From Novosphingobium sp. 9U (GTDB lineage: Bacteria; Pseudomonadota; Alphaproteobacteria; Sphingomonadales; Sphingomonadaceae): DNA of 44,462 nucleotides. The first letter of the stretch is position 1. Each line of letters begins with the position of its first letter. The stretch spans positions 1 through 44,462 of the forward strand of contig NZ_LR732491.1 in NCBI RefSeq assembly GCF_902506425.1, written 5' to 3'. The notes beneath the pieces were generated by a model. That model was not told the DNA's origin. It searched no databases and was given only the letters and a program-made list of their open reading frames with translations. Positions 16,003-25,227 of the stretch are shown here, piece by piece. Made by a program: the position numbers and the translations under genes.

Positions 16003-16970
16003 TCCCTCGCGCGGTTGAGGAACGGTGGAACAGATACTGGTTCCCGAACGCTCCTTTGGCGGACCTAGCGATCCTGCGCATCATCGCGGTCGGAACTCAG
16101 CTTGTCCTGATGCTGCTGGACGAACGCTACGGGCTAAAAAGCCTCGTCGAGATCAGCAAGCTGCCGGCCTTCATGTATGAGCCGATGCTGTTCCTCAAGC
16201 TGTTAACCACCGCGATGGGTGGCTACAAGTTTATCTTACATGACATGCAGATCATGTGGTTTGTCACGGTCGCAGCTGGGCTGTTCTCCCTTATCGGTTT
16301 ATGGACTCGGGTAATGCTCCTAGTCTTCGCCGCCGGCGTTTCGGTAATGCAACTCTGGGTGATGTCTCACGGCGACGCTCATCATCCCGAAGCGGCGATG
16401 ATGTTGGCTCTGTGCACGCTAGCACTCGCGCCGTCTGGCGCAACTTTCTCAGTCGACTGGTGGATCAGGCGGCGCCGCGATAGCCGCCCCGCGCGGTCGC
16501 AATTGCTAGAGATGAGCCGCGAGGCCAAGTGGCCGCTGCTGCTGCTGCAGTGGATCTTCGCGCTGATGTACCTTTCCGCCGCCTACGCGAAGATCGTGTA
16601 CGGCCACGGGCATTGGGCTAACGGCTATACGCTGCAATTCTATCTTGCCCGTGACGGCCTACGCTGGGACTCGCTCCTGGGTGTCTGGCTGAGTCACTAT
16701 CATTGGCTGTCATTTTTTTCTCAATGGGCTATCCTAATATTCCAGAGCACCTTCGTGGTGTCGATGTTTGTACCAAAGCTAAAGTACATCTACGTGCCGA
16801 TCGGCATGGCGATGCACATTGGCATCTACCTCATGCTGGAGGCGCCGTTTTTCCAATGGTCGGCGCTATACCTGGTTTTCGTTCCCTGGACGTCGATCAT
16901 TCTGGAAGCTCGCCGAGCCATACGCGGCGGCGCTGAACCACAGTTCGTCCTGGAAGGACGTCGGGTATGA
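15999..16970 (+). CDS. HTTM domain membrane protein (vitamin K-dependent carboxylase-like)
   Basis: A 323-residue polytopic protein of the HTTM family, the bacterial relatives of the transmembrane part of gamma-glutamyl carboxylase. It has LADLAILRIIAVGTQLVLML, then MSHGDAHHPEAAMMLALCTL (about 122-141), a WPLLLLQWIFALMYLSAAYA helix and AKIVYGHGHWANG (197-209); in the family the corresponding K...W..G segment is conserved. About seven or eight hydrophobic segments are visible. Bacterial HTTM proteins are mostly uncharacterised; roles in quinone-linked redox or carboxylation chemistry have been suggested from the homology. It overlaps both neighbours by four bases and so sits in the middle of a tightly coupled three-gene operon. 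Confidence 0.75.
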   Translation: MIPRAVEERWNRYWFPNAPLADLAILRIIAVGTQLVLMLLDERYGLKSLVEISKLPAFMYEPMLFLKLLTTAMGGYKFILHDMQIMWFVTVAAGLFSLIGLWTRVMLLVFAAGVSVMQLWVMSHGDAHHPEAAMMLALCTLALAPSGATFSVDWWIRRRRDSRPARSQLLEMSREAKWPLLLLQWIFALMYLSAAYAKIVYGHGHWANGYTLQFYLARDGLRWDSLLGVWLSHYHWLSFFSQWAILIFQSTFVVSMFVPKLKYIYVPIGMAMHIGIYLMLEAPFFQWSALYLVFVPWTSIILEARRAIRGGAEPQFVLEGRRV

Positions 16971-17395
16971 CGGATCATGACCTCGCCACTCGCCAACCGC
17001 AACCTACGCGGCCTGATCCGAACGACCAGACCTACGTCCTTTATGACGGCGAATGCCCTTTCTGCTCGGCCTATGTTCGCTTTATGAAGCTAAAGCAGAG
17101 CGTCGGACCTGTACGCCTTCTGGACGCACGGGACGGCGGCAATGAAGTGGAAGATGTGGTGAAAAGGGGATTTGACCTTAATGAAGGGATGATCTTCCAC
17201 TATAGCGGCGTCTATTATCACGGCGCAGACGCTCTCACCATGCTGGCTTTGCTTAGCGGCAACAGTAGCGTTTTCAACCGCGTGAACGCCACATTATTCC
17301 GGTCACCGCGTGTGGCGCAGATCGCCTATCCGTTCCTTCGTGCCGGCCGCAATACGGTGCTGAAGCTGCTTGGAAAGAAGCAACTGGATCGATAG
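16967..17395 (+). CDS. DCC family (DUF393) thiol-disulfide oxidoreductase-like protein
   Basis: A 142-residue protein with the family signature YVLYDGECPFCSAYVRFMK: the conserved Asp at 27 and the CxxC pair at C30 and C33. It continues VRLLDARDGG and HGADALTMLALLS, both typical of DCC proteins, which have a thioredoxin-like fold and are presumed to exchange electrons with a partner. No signal peptide or membrane segment is seen, so it should be cytoplasmic. Its start overlaps the HTTM stop by four bases. DCC and HTTM are known to be neighbours or fused in other bacteria, which supports a shared redox job here. A weak inverted repeat (TGCTCG/CGAGCA) follows the stop. Confidence 0.85.
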   Translation: MTDHDLATRQPQPTRPDPNDQTYVLYDGECPFCSAYVRFMKLKQSVGPVRLLDARDGGNEVEDVVKRGFDLNEGMIFHYSGVYYHGADALTMLALLSGNSSVFNRVNATLFRSPRVAQIAYPFLRAGRNTVLKLLGKKQLDR

Positions 17396-17521
17396 GTGCT
17401 CGGCTCTTCAGATCGAGCAGGTTCGACATCGTACGGAAGAGGCGGGCGTGTCGACGAAGAGTTCAAGCTCGCGGATGCTCCCCACAAGCGTTCTGACCCT
17501 CTCCTGAAATGCAAGCTCTTG

Positions 17522-19192
17522 TCAGGTCAATGCCCATGAAATGAGATGCTTAAGCTCGAAATTCGCTGGATCGTCCGTGATCGGGACCATCGGCCTCCAG
17601 CCAGCCTGATGGATGTACGAGCCGGGATCGGCAAGCAGGAGGCCCAGGAACGTCTCAAGGATGATGGTGCTGCCAATTGGCCCTAAATGATGTCCTCCAA
17701 GCATGTCGTTTACGCCCCGCTGGTGGCTGGGCAGGCCAGGCGCATCGCCCACGTCCCGGGTTCCATACCATTCGGCTTCTCGCAATATGTAATACCAGAG
17801 CGGCGTATTCCCGGCGAATTGTCCAGCTAAAGGACGTCGCAGATCGCGCGCTATGTTGATACCTTCGTCGTCGCTCTGTTCGTTGAAGGGCGCTGAGTTG
17901 CGCGATCCCGCCGACCAGATCTGCTCTGGGCTAAGCAGGGGGAATCTGGCTGCGGGGAAAGAACCCACGTTCATCTCCAAAGCGACCTGTTCCGCGGTTG
18001 GCAACCGCAGCCGCGACCCGCGAAGCAGGTTGAGGTAAGCGAGGTTGCGTTCGATGGCCGGTCTTGCGAGCAGGTCCGGATTGACGAGAAGGCGGAGCGG
18101 ATCGACAAGAAGGGTGTCGATCCGGTAGGCCGGCTGCAGCGTCCCCGACCCGAGCTGTTCTGCCGGTGCTTCGCCCGGAAGCTCGAAGAAATAGCCCCAG
18201 TCTATGCCCCAACCTTTGGGCATAATTCGGAAGCCACGGAGGTCCCCCTTCGAGCCTGCCCCATCGTGGAAAATGGGTTTGCGGGTGAACGGTGGTGGGC
18301 CTTGTTGGACGCCCGTTTGCGCGTTCAGAGCATAGGACGGCCGGACCATCGAGTGTCCGAACCTGTACGCCGCAGCCGAGAACTCGATCGGCAGATAGGG
18401 GTACGTCGCGACCTCCGCAGCCTTCGGATAGTAGCGAATGCGTGGCGTTCCTCCCGGGTTGACTATGTCGTGATAGATTTCCGGCATGCAGATCCGCTTG
18501 AGATAATCGTTCACTATCAGCCACTGATAATGCCAGCGGGTCACGCGTGCAGCTCGGCGGAAGCGCTCGCTGCGGTGGTGGTGGTCGGCCGGAATTTCGC
18601 CCATCAGCGCGGGCGTGTCCAAAACTTTGTTGTGCAGTTGCGTCATCGCTTGATGCAGCTGCGCGACAATAACGTTCTCGTCGTTGCGCGGATCGCCAAT
18701 CATCGCGATCTCGCTCGAGTCGCGGCGATGATCGAATTGGGTGCGCACGTGTCCCGATGTGGGCGCCGGGGTCGCCGCGATGCGGTGGGTTGACAGACGA
18801 AACTTGAAATTGCTGTCATAAATGACGAGGTCGCCGCCAGGGCCGTTCCCGTAGACGCAGTCGAGATCGAGAGCCGCAGTGCGGAAATTATCAATTGCGT
18901 CGGGATCGCTTTCCTGTTCTCCAATACTCGTGCTGTCAAGCGTCAGATCGTGATCAACGAATTGGCCGAAATAGGTGTATCCCGCCGGAAGGAAGATGTT
19001 CTCGTCGCTGTCTGCCTCGTTGAAGAACTTGCCGTCGTCAGCTTTGATCATAGTCTCGGCCAAAGCAGCGAGGGCGGTAGGTTCGAATTCGGGGCCTTCC
19101 AGATGCTCGAACATCCTGCCGAAGCGCCCAAACTTGCCATCTGCGGCGGCCGCAAGGCCGCGGTGACCACCCTGAAAATGCGAACGCGCCAT
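17522..19192 (-). CDS. Animal-type haem peroxidase (peroxidase-cyclooxygenase superfamily)
   Basis: A 556-residue protein with the key residues of animal-type peroxidases: distal histidine in YFGQFVDHDLTLD (H81), catalytic arginine in GDPRNDENVIVAQLHQ (R169) and proximal haem-ligating histidine in AAAYRFGHSMVRPSY (H280). The calcium-site region around DLTLDSTS is also recognisable. The C-terminal part (LGGHHLGPIGSTIILETFLG) matches bacterial members. There is no signal peptide, so it is either cytoplasmic or exported by a non-classical route; several bacterial relatives occur in type I secretion settings. It converges on the HTTM-DCC operon with a gap of about 125 bases. AGAGGGG about ten bases upstream of the ATG supports the start. 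The substrate is unknown; halide oxidation or fatty acid oxygenation are family possibilities. Confidence 0.85.
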   Translation of the reverse strand: MARSHFQGGHRGLAAAADGKFGRFGRMFEHLEGPEFEPTALAALAETMIKADDGKFFNEADSDENIFLPAGYTYFGQFVDHDLTLDSTSIGEQESDPDAIDNFRTAALDLDCVYGNGPGGDLVIYDSNFKFRLSTHRIAATPAPTSGHVRTQFDHRRDSSEIAMIGDPRNDENVIVAQLHQAMTQLHNKVLDTPALMGEIPADHHHRSERFRRAARVTRWHYQWLIVNDYLKRICMPEIYHDIVNPGGTPRIRYYPKAAEVATYPYLPIEFSAAAYRFGHSMVRPSYALNAQTGVQQGPPPFTRKPIFHDGAGSKGDLRGFRIMPKGWGIDWGYFFELPGEAPAEQLGSGTLQPAYRIDTLLVDPLRLLVNPDLLARPAIERNLAYLNLLRGSRLRLPTAEQVALEMNVGSFPAARFPLLSPEQIWSAGSRNSAPFNEQSDDEGINIARDLRRPLAGQFAGNTPLWYYILREAEWYGTRDVGDAPGLPSHQRGVNDMLGGHHLGPIGSTIILETFLGLLLADPGSYIHQAGWRPMVPITDDPANFELKHLISWALT

Positions 19193-19724
19193 GGCTGCTG
19201 CACCCCTCTAGAAAGAATTGTATTTTTCTCAGGTAATTAGGAGTAGTGGATACAAGACCACAATGTGCGGTGTAGACCGCAGGAACATGAGTTGTACGCT
19301 CTATCTCTTCCTGCGGCAATAGACGTCATTAGATAGCTTTTGCAACCGTATCGAACGACCAATCACGCAAAGATGTTGATTAAAATGAATAAACTATACT
19401 ATCCCGTCTCGAGCGATCTTGATTGTAGCTGGAGTAATCGGCGCATATGCGGGCAAAAAGGAGGTGGACGAGTGCCCCGATCAGGATTCAAATGTCACAA
19501 AGGTTCCGCTCGCGAGCTTCCCTGGGCATGTCGCTGAGGCTGGAGAATGCCTTTTCCAAACCGCTTACAGCGGTTCAAGCCTGCGCTCGGGGTCCTCTCT
19601 CCAATCCGTGTCCATCATCAGCCCCTCCAAAAGCTGGCCGCCTATCAATCACCACATCTCTTGTTGGGAATCCTAAAGATTAGCAAGCTGGGCACTAACG
19701 TGATGTAGGGGACGAGCCCTGCAG
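19193..19724. other. Intergenic, partly AT-rich
   Basis: It contains the upstream region of the peroxidase gene and an AT-rich patch at about 19340-19400. A plus-strand frame at 19419-19676 starts IVAGVIGAYAGKKEVDE but becomes serine-rich and lacks motifs, so I do not call it a gene. Confidence 0.3.
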
Positions 19725-19961
19725 GAGCGTAGCTGTGCAATGATGTGGTCGTTGAGCCACGTCTAGGAGTTGGTCCATGCAGCAGGATGTCGTTACCGTC
19801 GGTGTCGATCAGGCGAAGAATGTGCTCTAAGTTCACGCCATTGCTGACGATGGCAAGGTGCTGGTGCGTCGGCAGCTTCGGCGTGCCGAGGCGTTGAAGT
19901 TCTTCTCGTCCTTGCCGCGCTCCCTGGCGGGTATGGAAGCATGTGCTTCGGAACATCATTG
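19725..19961 (+). pseudogene. IS110 family transposase 5' fragment, copy 1
   Basis: A 237-base segment nearly identical to 21879-22115, containing 52 bases of upstream sequence and the first 61 codons of an IS110-family transposase: ATG at 19777, VTVGVDQAKNVL with the first DEDD aspartate, an in-frame TAA after codon 17, then VHAIADDGKVLVRRQLRRAE and GMEACASEHH. It ends abruptly at a TGA created by the junction. The premature stop shows that it is dead. It is a direct repeat of the second copy, with a cell-wall hydrolase gene between them. Confidence 0.85.
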
Positions 19962-20123
19962 ACAAACCGCTCAGACCGGGGATCGAACAAACCGAGGGGA
20001 GCAGAGCGCTTCGAGCGCGATGACGTGATTAGGAATCCGATCCGCAGACGTCATCAGGGCCAGCAGCCATGTAGTGCTGCGCAAGTAGGTCAAACACATG
20101 GATGCACCGACCGGTGGTCATCG

Positions 20124-20303
20124 CTACATGAAAGCTCTTGCGCCGCAGGGGCGGTCCACATATGGCGCCGCGATTTCGCCGGCGTGTTGCGACGTCCAAC
20201 GCACCGGCGGAAGTTTCAGGTCTTCATCAAAGTGGTAGTCGTCGATGGGGGGCTCGGCGGAGTTGGACGCCTTGACCGTCTTCGCTGAAGCTAAAACGAG
20301 CAT
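20124..20303 (-). CDS. Possible small protein (59 aa)
   Basis: A minus-strand frame with its own ATG: MLVLASAKTVKASNSAEPPI, then DDYHFDEDLKLPPVRWTSQH and AGEIAAPYVDRPCGARAFM. The acidic middle and proline-rich segment look like real protein and codons end mainly in G or C. The ribosome binding site is weak. It lies just right of the IS110 fragment and could be the surviving piece of a gene cut by the insertion. Function unknown. Confidence 0.35.
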   Translation of the reverse strand: MLVLASAKTVKASNSAEPPIDDYHFDEDLKLPPVRWTSQHAGEIAAPYVDRPCGARAFM

Positions 20304-20597
20304 AGCCCAAGAGCACTAGGAAGAAGCTCAACAGTGTCGCAGACGTACCACATTGTGGTGCGGATGCTCCCTAGGGGCAAGGGAGTGGTTTTATTTTTCA
20401 AGATAATGTCAGGGAGCTGCCTGCTACAAAGAACGGATTTTCCGAGCAGAGACAAATCAGCCCGATCAATGCACCGTGTCCAGACGACGTTCAGCCAAAG
20501 TCCTTAGATGGCGCAAGCAACGCGGCCTCGCCCGCTGCGGTGCAAAGCGGTCTCTGGGACCGGAGAAAGTCTTCGGCTTATTCATTATGAAGCAGGC

Positions 20598-21818
20598 ATG
20601 ATCATCAACCTTCAATCTTCACAGACCGGTACCCGGTCAATGTGGTCGGCGCTTTTAGCTGGCCTTCTTCTGCCGGTCGGTCTGGCGGGTCTCGCTCTCA
20701 GTGCTAGCTGGCAATCGGCGCCGATTACAGCATCAAAGACAAGCAACATTGCGGCCAAACGCGCGGCTAGTCTTAGATCTATCCCCCAAGTTGAGCCAGT
20801 CATTTTGAAGAATGTTAAGCCGCCTGACGCGCGAGCCCTGAACGCATCGATCCCGTTTAGCACGGCCTCTAATCCTCCGGCACGGCCGTTCAATTTTCAT
20901 GGGACTCTCGAGAACAGGGCACGAGCACTCGATTGTTTAGCTGCTGCAGTTCTTTATGAGGCCGGGGACAATTCAACTGGGCAACGCGCAGTTGCACAGG
21001 TAGTGCTGAATCGAGTCCGACACCCAGCCTTTCCTAAGAGCGTCTGCGGGGTAGTCTTTCAAGGATCCGAACGTCAAACTGGATGCCAATTCACGTTCAC
21101 CTGCGACGGGGCACTCAATCGCGCGTACGCGGAGCCGCTCTGGCGACGAGCACGCGTTGTAGCTGACGCAGCTTTGTCAGGCACCGTATACAACCCGGTG
21201 GGACAGGCAACCCACTATCATACAGACTGGGTGGTACCTTACTGGAGCTCCAGCTTGGAAAAGATCGTTGCCGTCGACACACACATCTTTTTTCGATGGG
21301 CGGGTTGGTGGGGGACGCCGCCCGCTTTTCGTTTTTCGCCAACTGGAATCGAACCGCACATCAGCAAACTCGCAGCACGTTTCCCTGAGCATGATACTTC
21401 AAGCCTACTTGCACCTATAAACGAGACTAGCGGCGAAGGTGGGGCACTCGCGGGTGAAGCCGCAAGTGCGACATTGAAACCCAGCGTTGATGATCCAAAC
21501 GTGTTTATCTCTGTACTCGCCAAGAAGGACTCCGAGAAATTTCCTACCATTGCCAGGCGTGCTTGTGGCACCAGAGCTTACTGCAAGTTTAGGGGATGGA
21601 CCGATCCAAGAATGGTGCCTCATGACAGCTCTTCAGAACTTCGACCAGAGCAACTCGATGCGGTATCATTTAGCTTCTTGAGGGATCCAGCTATAAGCTT
21701 CGAACGAACACTTTGGAATTGTGCCCAGTTCAAACATCCTGCTGAAAATTGTATGTGGAACGCCTCTGCTGGACTGCGCCCTCTGAAAACGGCTCGTCAA
21801 TTATCCAAACATCAATAG
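20598..21818 (+). CDS. SleB/CwlJ-type cell wall hydrolase
   Basis: About 406 residues. After a hydrophobic N-terminal anchor or signal (SALLAGLLLPVGLAGLALSA) and a linker comes a Hydrolase_2 domain: DCLAAAVLYEAGDNSTGQRA with the catalytic Glu near 121, VAQVVLNRVRHPAFPKSVCG, CQFTFTCDGALN and ATHYHTDWVVPYW. SleB-like enzymes are lytic transglycosylases that cut peptidoglycan; in non-sporing alphaproteobacteria they act in the periplasm. The C-terminal 150 residues contain paired cysteines (RRACGTRAYCKF, WNCAQFKHPAENCMW) and are not recognised. ATG 20598 is chosen because the open frame upstream lacks protein character. The gene is framed by two direct IS110 fragments and its GC content is lower than its neighbours', suggesting acquisition. 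Confidence 0.8.
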   Translation: MIINLQSSQTGTRSMWSALLAGLLLPVGLAGLALSASWQSAPITASKTSNIAAKRAASLRSIPQVEPVILKNVKPPDARALNASIPFSTASNPPARPFNFHGTLENRARALDCLAAAVLYEAGDNSTGQRAVAQVVLNRVRHPAFPKSVCGVVFQGSERQTGCQFTFTCDGALNRAYAEPLWRRARVVADAALSGTVYNPVGQATHYHTDWVVPYWSSSLEKIVAVDTHIFFRWAGWWGTPPAFRFSPTGIEPHISKLAARFPEHDTSSLLAPINETSGEGGALAGEAASATLKPSVDDPNVFISVLAKKDSEKFPTIARRACGTRAYCKFRGWTDPRMVPHDSSSELRPEQLDAVSFSFLRDPAISFERTLWNCAQFKHPAENCMWNASAGLRPLKTARQLSKHQ

Positions 21819-21878
21819 ATGAGTGACTCAGCCAAGCAGAACCGGGCTTGACGTGAATGCGGTGTACGGCCTTTGCAT

Positions 21879-22250
21879 GAGCGTAGCTGTGCAATGATGT
21901 AGTCGTTGAGCCACGTCTAGGAGTTGGTCCATGCAGCAGGATGTCGTTACCGTCGGTTTGGATCTGGGGAAGAATGTATTCCAAGTTCACGCCATTGCTG
22001 ACGATGGCAAGGTGCTGGTGCGTCGGCAGCTTCGGCGTGCCGAGGTATCGAAGTTCTTCTCATCCTTGCTGCGCTCCTTGGTGGGTATGGAAGCATGTGC
22101 TTCGGCACATCATTGGAGTCGGGAGCTTCTAGCTCTGGGCCGTGATGTGCGGCTGATGCCTCGGGCTTATTTGGAACGGTACGTGAAGCGCGGCAAGATC
22201 GACGCTGCCGATGCGGAGGCGATCTGCGAGGCCGTGACTCGGCCTACGAA
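21879..22250 (+). pseudogene. IS110 family transposase 5' fragment, copy 2
   Basis: Contains the left end and the N-terminal 105 or so codons of an IS110 transposase with ATG at 21931: VTVGLDLGKNVFQVHAIADD, GMEACASAHHWSRELLALG and RGKIDAADAEAICEAVTRPT, covering the DEDD-type residues D, E, D and D. At about 22250 it runs into IS630-like sequence (KADLRQAA, stop), so the C-terminal domain is missing. The first 237 bases repeat copy 1 at 19725 almost exactly. A functional transposase is not possible from this fragment. Confidence 0.85.
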
Positions 22251-22261
22251 AGCCGATCTAC

Positions 22262-22720
22262 GACAAGCCGCATAGCCAGCGTGCCCGGCCGCCTTCTGCA
22301 CAACTTGCCGCACACAACCGAACAGGGAAGGGTGCTGGCCTGGTCCTGCCCTTCTGCAACACCGAGACTGTCGCTGCACCTGGCTGAGATCGCGCTCGCC
22401 GTCGCGTCGGGCGCATGCCGTGGTGCTGGTGGATCAAGCCGGTTGGCACATAACGGCAAGCTCGAGATTTCCGCCAACATCAGTATCGTCGTGTTGCTGG
22501 CCAAAATGCCCCGAGCTCAACCCGGTCGAGAACATCAGGCAGTTCAATCGCGACAACTGGCTTTCCAAAAAATCGCGTTTTCACGTCCGACAACAACATC
22601 GTCGACCATTGCTGCGAGGCGTGGAACAGGCTCGTCAATCAACCGTGGCGCATCATGACCCATCGGCCGCCGGAACTGGGTATGCCGGTTCTGATCAATG
22701 CAGGTCGGTATAACGGAGAC
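22262..22720 (+). pseudogene. IS630 family transposase, C-terminal remnant
   Basis: Pieces of an IS630/DDE_3 transposase appear in different frames: KGAGLVLPFCNTETVA, then HAVVLVDQAGWHITA holding the second catalytic Asp, KCPELNPVENIRQFNRDNWL holding the catalytic Glu, and NNIVDHCCEAWNRLVNQPWR near the C-terminus. At least two frameshifts separate them and the N-terminal half is lost. It is inserted directly after the IS110 fragment. Confidence 0.75.
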
Positions 22721-22820
22721 CTGTGCGCGGGTGGTTGTAGACACGCAGGTTGATCACTGACTCAATGGGTTTTCCCAAGAGGAGAGCAGGCGTTGGCGCA
22801 GCGTTCGGTAGGGGCGCTTC

Positions 22821-23631
22821 TTGATCCCGCTTTACCCGGCCGCCAGAGGTGAGCCGGCCTGGCCACCTTTCGCCATGTTCAGGGCGCTGCTGCTATCGAT
22901 CTGGTACGATCTGTCGGACGTGAAGCTGGCTGAAGCGCTGGCCGACCGGGCCTTTTTCCGCCGCTTTTCCGGGTTCGCCGCGAACGAGACGACACCCGAG
23001 CGAACCGCTTTCGTTAGGTTTCGCAAGCTGCTCGTTGCTCACAACTTCGAACGTGGCTTGTTTGAAGTCGTGACGGCGCAGCTCAGGGCGAAGGCGGTGA
23101 TGGTCAAGACCGGACCTTTGATCAATGCCACCATCATCGTGTCGGCCAGCGAGGACGACCGCCGGGTGAAGCACAAGGGAAAGCGGGCCGTGCACGGCTT
23201 CAAGGCCCACGTTGGCACCGATGCCGACACAGCGCTAATCGAGGAAGTCTCGGTCACCTCGGCCAACATCAACGATGGCAAGGCGCGCCCTGGAGCCTTG
23301 CCCGATAATCCCGGCGAGGTATTTGCCAACAATGCCTACCGCGGTGCTCACTTTTGCAATGCAGTCCTGGCAAAAGGCGGCGTCCCCCGGATCGTCGCGA
23401 CCGGAAATGTGGGGACGCGACGAGCAGGAAACGCTGCGTAAGCTTCACGAGTGGAATCAACCCAACCATCGCGTACGCGGCCGGATCGAAAAGATCTTCG
23501 GAACGTGGAAGCGCTCCTACGGCCTGCGCCTAATGCGATGGCGAGGCCTCCCCAAAGCTGCCGCCTTAGGTCCACCTCACCGCCATCGCCTACAACCTCA
23601 AGCGCATGATGAACATTCTCGCTGTGGCCTG
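22821..23631 (+). pseudogene. IS5 family transposase, frameshifted
   Basis: The first 206 codons match IS5-group transposases: YPAARGEPAWPPFAMFRALL, LSIWYDLSDVKLAEALADRA, FFRRFSGFAANETTPERTAF, GPLINATIIVSASEDDRR and the HGFKAHVGTDADTALI block, the last two covering the first two catalytic aspartate regions. A frameshift near 23420 is followed in another frame by HEWNQPNHRVRGRIEKIFG and TWKRSYGLRLMRWRGLPKAA, then a second shift before the terminal LTAIAYNLKRMMNILAVA. The ancestral gene was close to full length, but two indels inactivate it. Confidence 0.8.
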
Positions 23632-23735
23632 AGACGCGCCGACTGCTTCAGAGAGCTGGGCGGCGACGACACCGGCTACACAATCCGTGAAACACATCAT
23701 TCCAGCGCTATACAACCACCCCGGCGCAGGTCTCA

Positions 23736-23954
23736 TTAGTCCCGATTGAAGCGGCCGCCGCGCCCACTTCGCAGTCCTCGGCCAAGGACCGGCTGCTCCA
23801 TATCGCCGGTGTCGCCCTTGTTACGATTGATTCTGCTGGCGCCCGCGTTGATCGTGCGCGGAGTGGCAACGATGACATCGGCGGCTTGGGCGAGGGCAGC
23901 GAATTCATAATCGGGCCCGGCTTCAGCTGGGATGCGACGAAGCAGGTCTTCCAC
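23736..23954 (-). CDS. Small hypothetical protein (72 aa)
   Basis: A minus-strand frame with GTG start: EDLLRRIPAEAGPDYEFAAL, then AQAADVIVATPRTINAGASR and INRNKGDTGDMEQPVLGRGL, ending in a glycine/arginine tail. Third positions are strongly G/C and composition is balanced, so it may be real or the C-terminal part of a longer gene. No ribosome binding site stands out. It is divergent from the epimerase gene. Function not recognised. Confidence 0.35.
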   Translation of the reverse strand: MEDLLRRIPAEAGPDYEFAALAQAADVIVATPRTINAGASRINRNKGDTGDMEQPVLGRGLRSGRGGRFNRD

Positions 23955-24139
23955 GTTCGATGCGATACCATGCGAGGCATTGTCGAGTGCACCAAATGGT
24001 TGTCCTTAGCAGATGCGGCGATAGGGCGATAAACTTCTTATATGGACCGAGCTCGCTCGATTGCGCCAGGCAAGTGCTTGTGCGCCTGCAACACCCCGCT
24101 TATGCGTTGGACGTGGACCAGGGAAGGTTCGGAGGGCAC

Positions 24140-25153
24140 ATGTCGACGCAATTTTCCGCAGTTCTGGTCACCGGAGCCGCAGGCTTCATCGGTGCGGCGC
24201 TCGCGGACCAGCTGATGGCGCGCGGGCAGACCGTGATCGGCATCGACAATCTCAACGACTACTACCCCGTCCAGCTCAAGCGCGACCGCTTGGCGCAACT
24301 CGACGCGCGTTTCGGTAACAAGTTCACCTTCCTTGAACTCGATTTTGCCGACGACGCGGCGCTGGGCCGGGCGCTCGCCGGGCGCGAGTTCGACGCTATC
24401 GTTCACCTAGGTGCCCAGGCCGGGGTGCGGTACTCGCTAGAAAACCCGCATGCTTATGTGCGCTCGAACCTTGCGGGCCACGTCAACATGCTCGAACTCG
24501 GGCGCGCGCGACAGACACCGCACCTAGTCTATGCCAGCTCCAGTTCCGTCTACGGCGGCAACGAGAAGCTGCCCTTCGCAGTCGAGGACCGCACCGATCA
24601 CCCCGTCTCGCTCTACGCCGCCACCAAGCGTGCGGACGAACTGATGAGCGAGACTTACGCCCACTTGTTCCGCCTGCCGCAAACGGGCTTGCGCTTCTTC
24701 ACCGTTTACGGGCCCTGGGGCCGGCCAGACATGGCGCTCTGGATGTTCACCGAGAAGGTGCTCGCCGGCAAGACGATCCCGGTGTTCAACAACGGCCAGA
24801 TGCAGCGTGATTTCACCTACATCGACGATATCGTTGCCGGCGTGATCGCCTGCCTTGACCGGCCGCCGGCAGACAATGGCGCGGTTAAACCAGGTGGCAG
24901 TACCAAGCCGCATGCCGTCTACAACATCGGCAACAATCGCTCCGAGAAGCTGATGCGAATGATCGAGGTGCTGGAAGAGGCCTGCGGGCGCAAGGCCGAG
25001 CTGCAGATGCTTCCCATGCAGCCCGGGGACGTGCCCGCGACTTACGCCGACATCAGCGCCATCGCCCGTGACACTGGATACACGCCGACCACCCCAATTG
25101 ACGTCGGAGTGCCGCGGTTCGTTGAGTGGTACAGGGCATATACGGGGACTTGA
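24140..25153 (+). CDS. NAD-dependent epimerase, UDP-glucuronate 4-epimerase type
   Basis: A 337-residue extended short-chain dehydrogenase/reductase. The NAD-binding motif TGAAGFIG lies at residues 11-18. It is followed by GIDNLNDYYPVQLKRDRLAQ, whose DNLNDYYP is characteristic of UDP-glucuronate 4-epimerases, then HLGAQAGVRYSLENPHAYV, SSSSVYGGNEKLPF and the catalytic YAATK (Y159, K163), and FFTVYGPWGRPDMALWMF. The family interconverts UDP-glucuronate and UDP-galacturonate for capsule or LPS. Length and motifs are complete. The frame is open for 60 codons upstream, but ATG 24140 has GGAGGG directly upstream and begins the conserved fold. It probably supplies an acidic sugar to the surface glycan made by the cluster at 4.9-14.8 kb, though mobile remnants separate them. 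Confidence 0.9.
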   Translation: MSTQFSAVLVTGAAGFIGAALADQLMARGQTVIGIDNLNDYYPVQLKRDRLAQLDARFGNKFTFLELDFADDAALGRALAGREFDAIVHLGAQAGVRYSLENPHAYVRSNLAGHVNMLELGRARQTPHLVYASSSSVYGGNEKLPFAVEDRTDHPVSLYAATKRADELMSETYAHLFRLPQTGLRFFTVYGPWGRPDMALWMFTEKVLAGKTIPVFNNGQMQRDFTYIDDIVAGVIACLDRPPADNGAVKPGGSTKPHAVYNIGNNRSEKLMRMIEVLEEACGRKAELQMLPMQPGDVPATYADISAIARDTGYTPTTPIDVGVPRFVEWYRAYTGT

Positions 25154-25227
25154 GCTTCGGGAGCAAAGGGACTGCCGCCCCTTACGTTGAGCCCAGGACT
25201 ACGTGACCGCTCCTCAGATACTTCCTC

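Noticed and set aside
19470..19540. GGATTCAAAT resembling a tRNA T-loop
   Set aside because: No acceptor, D or anticodon stem can be built around it.
19419..19676. Plus-strand frame starting IVAGVIGAYAGKKEVDE
   Set aside because: Protein-like only at the start, then serine-rich with no motif; alternative frames overlap equally well.
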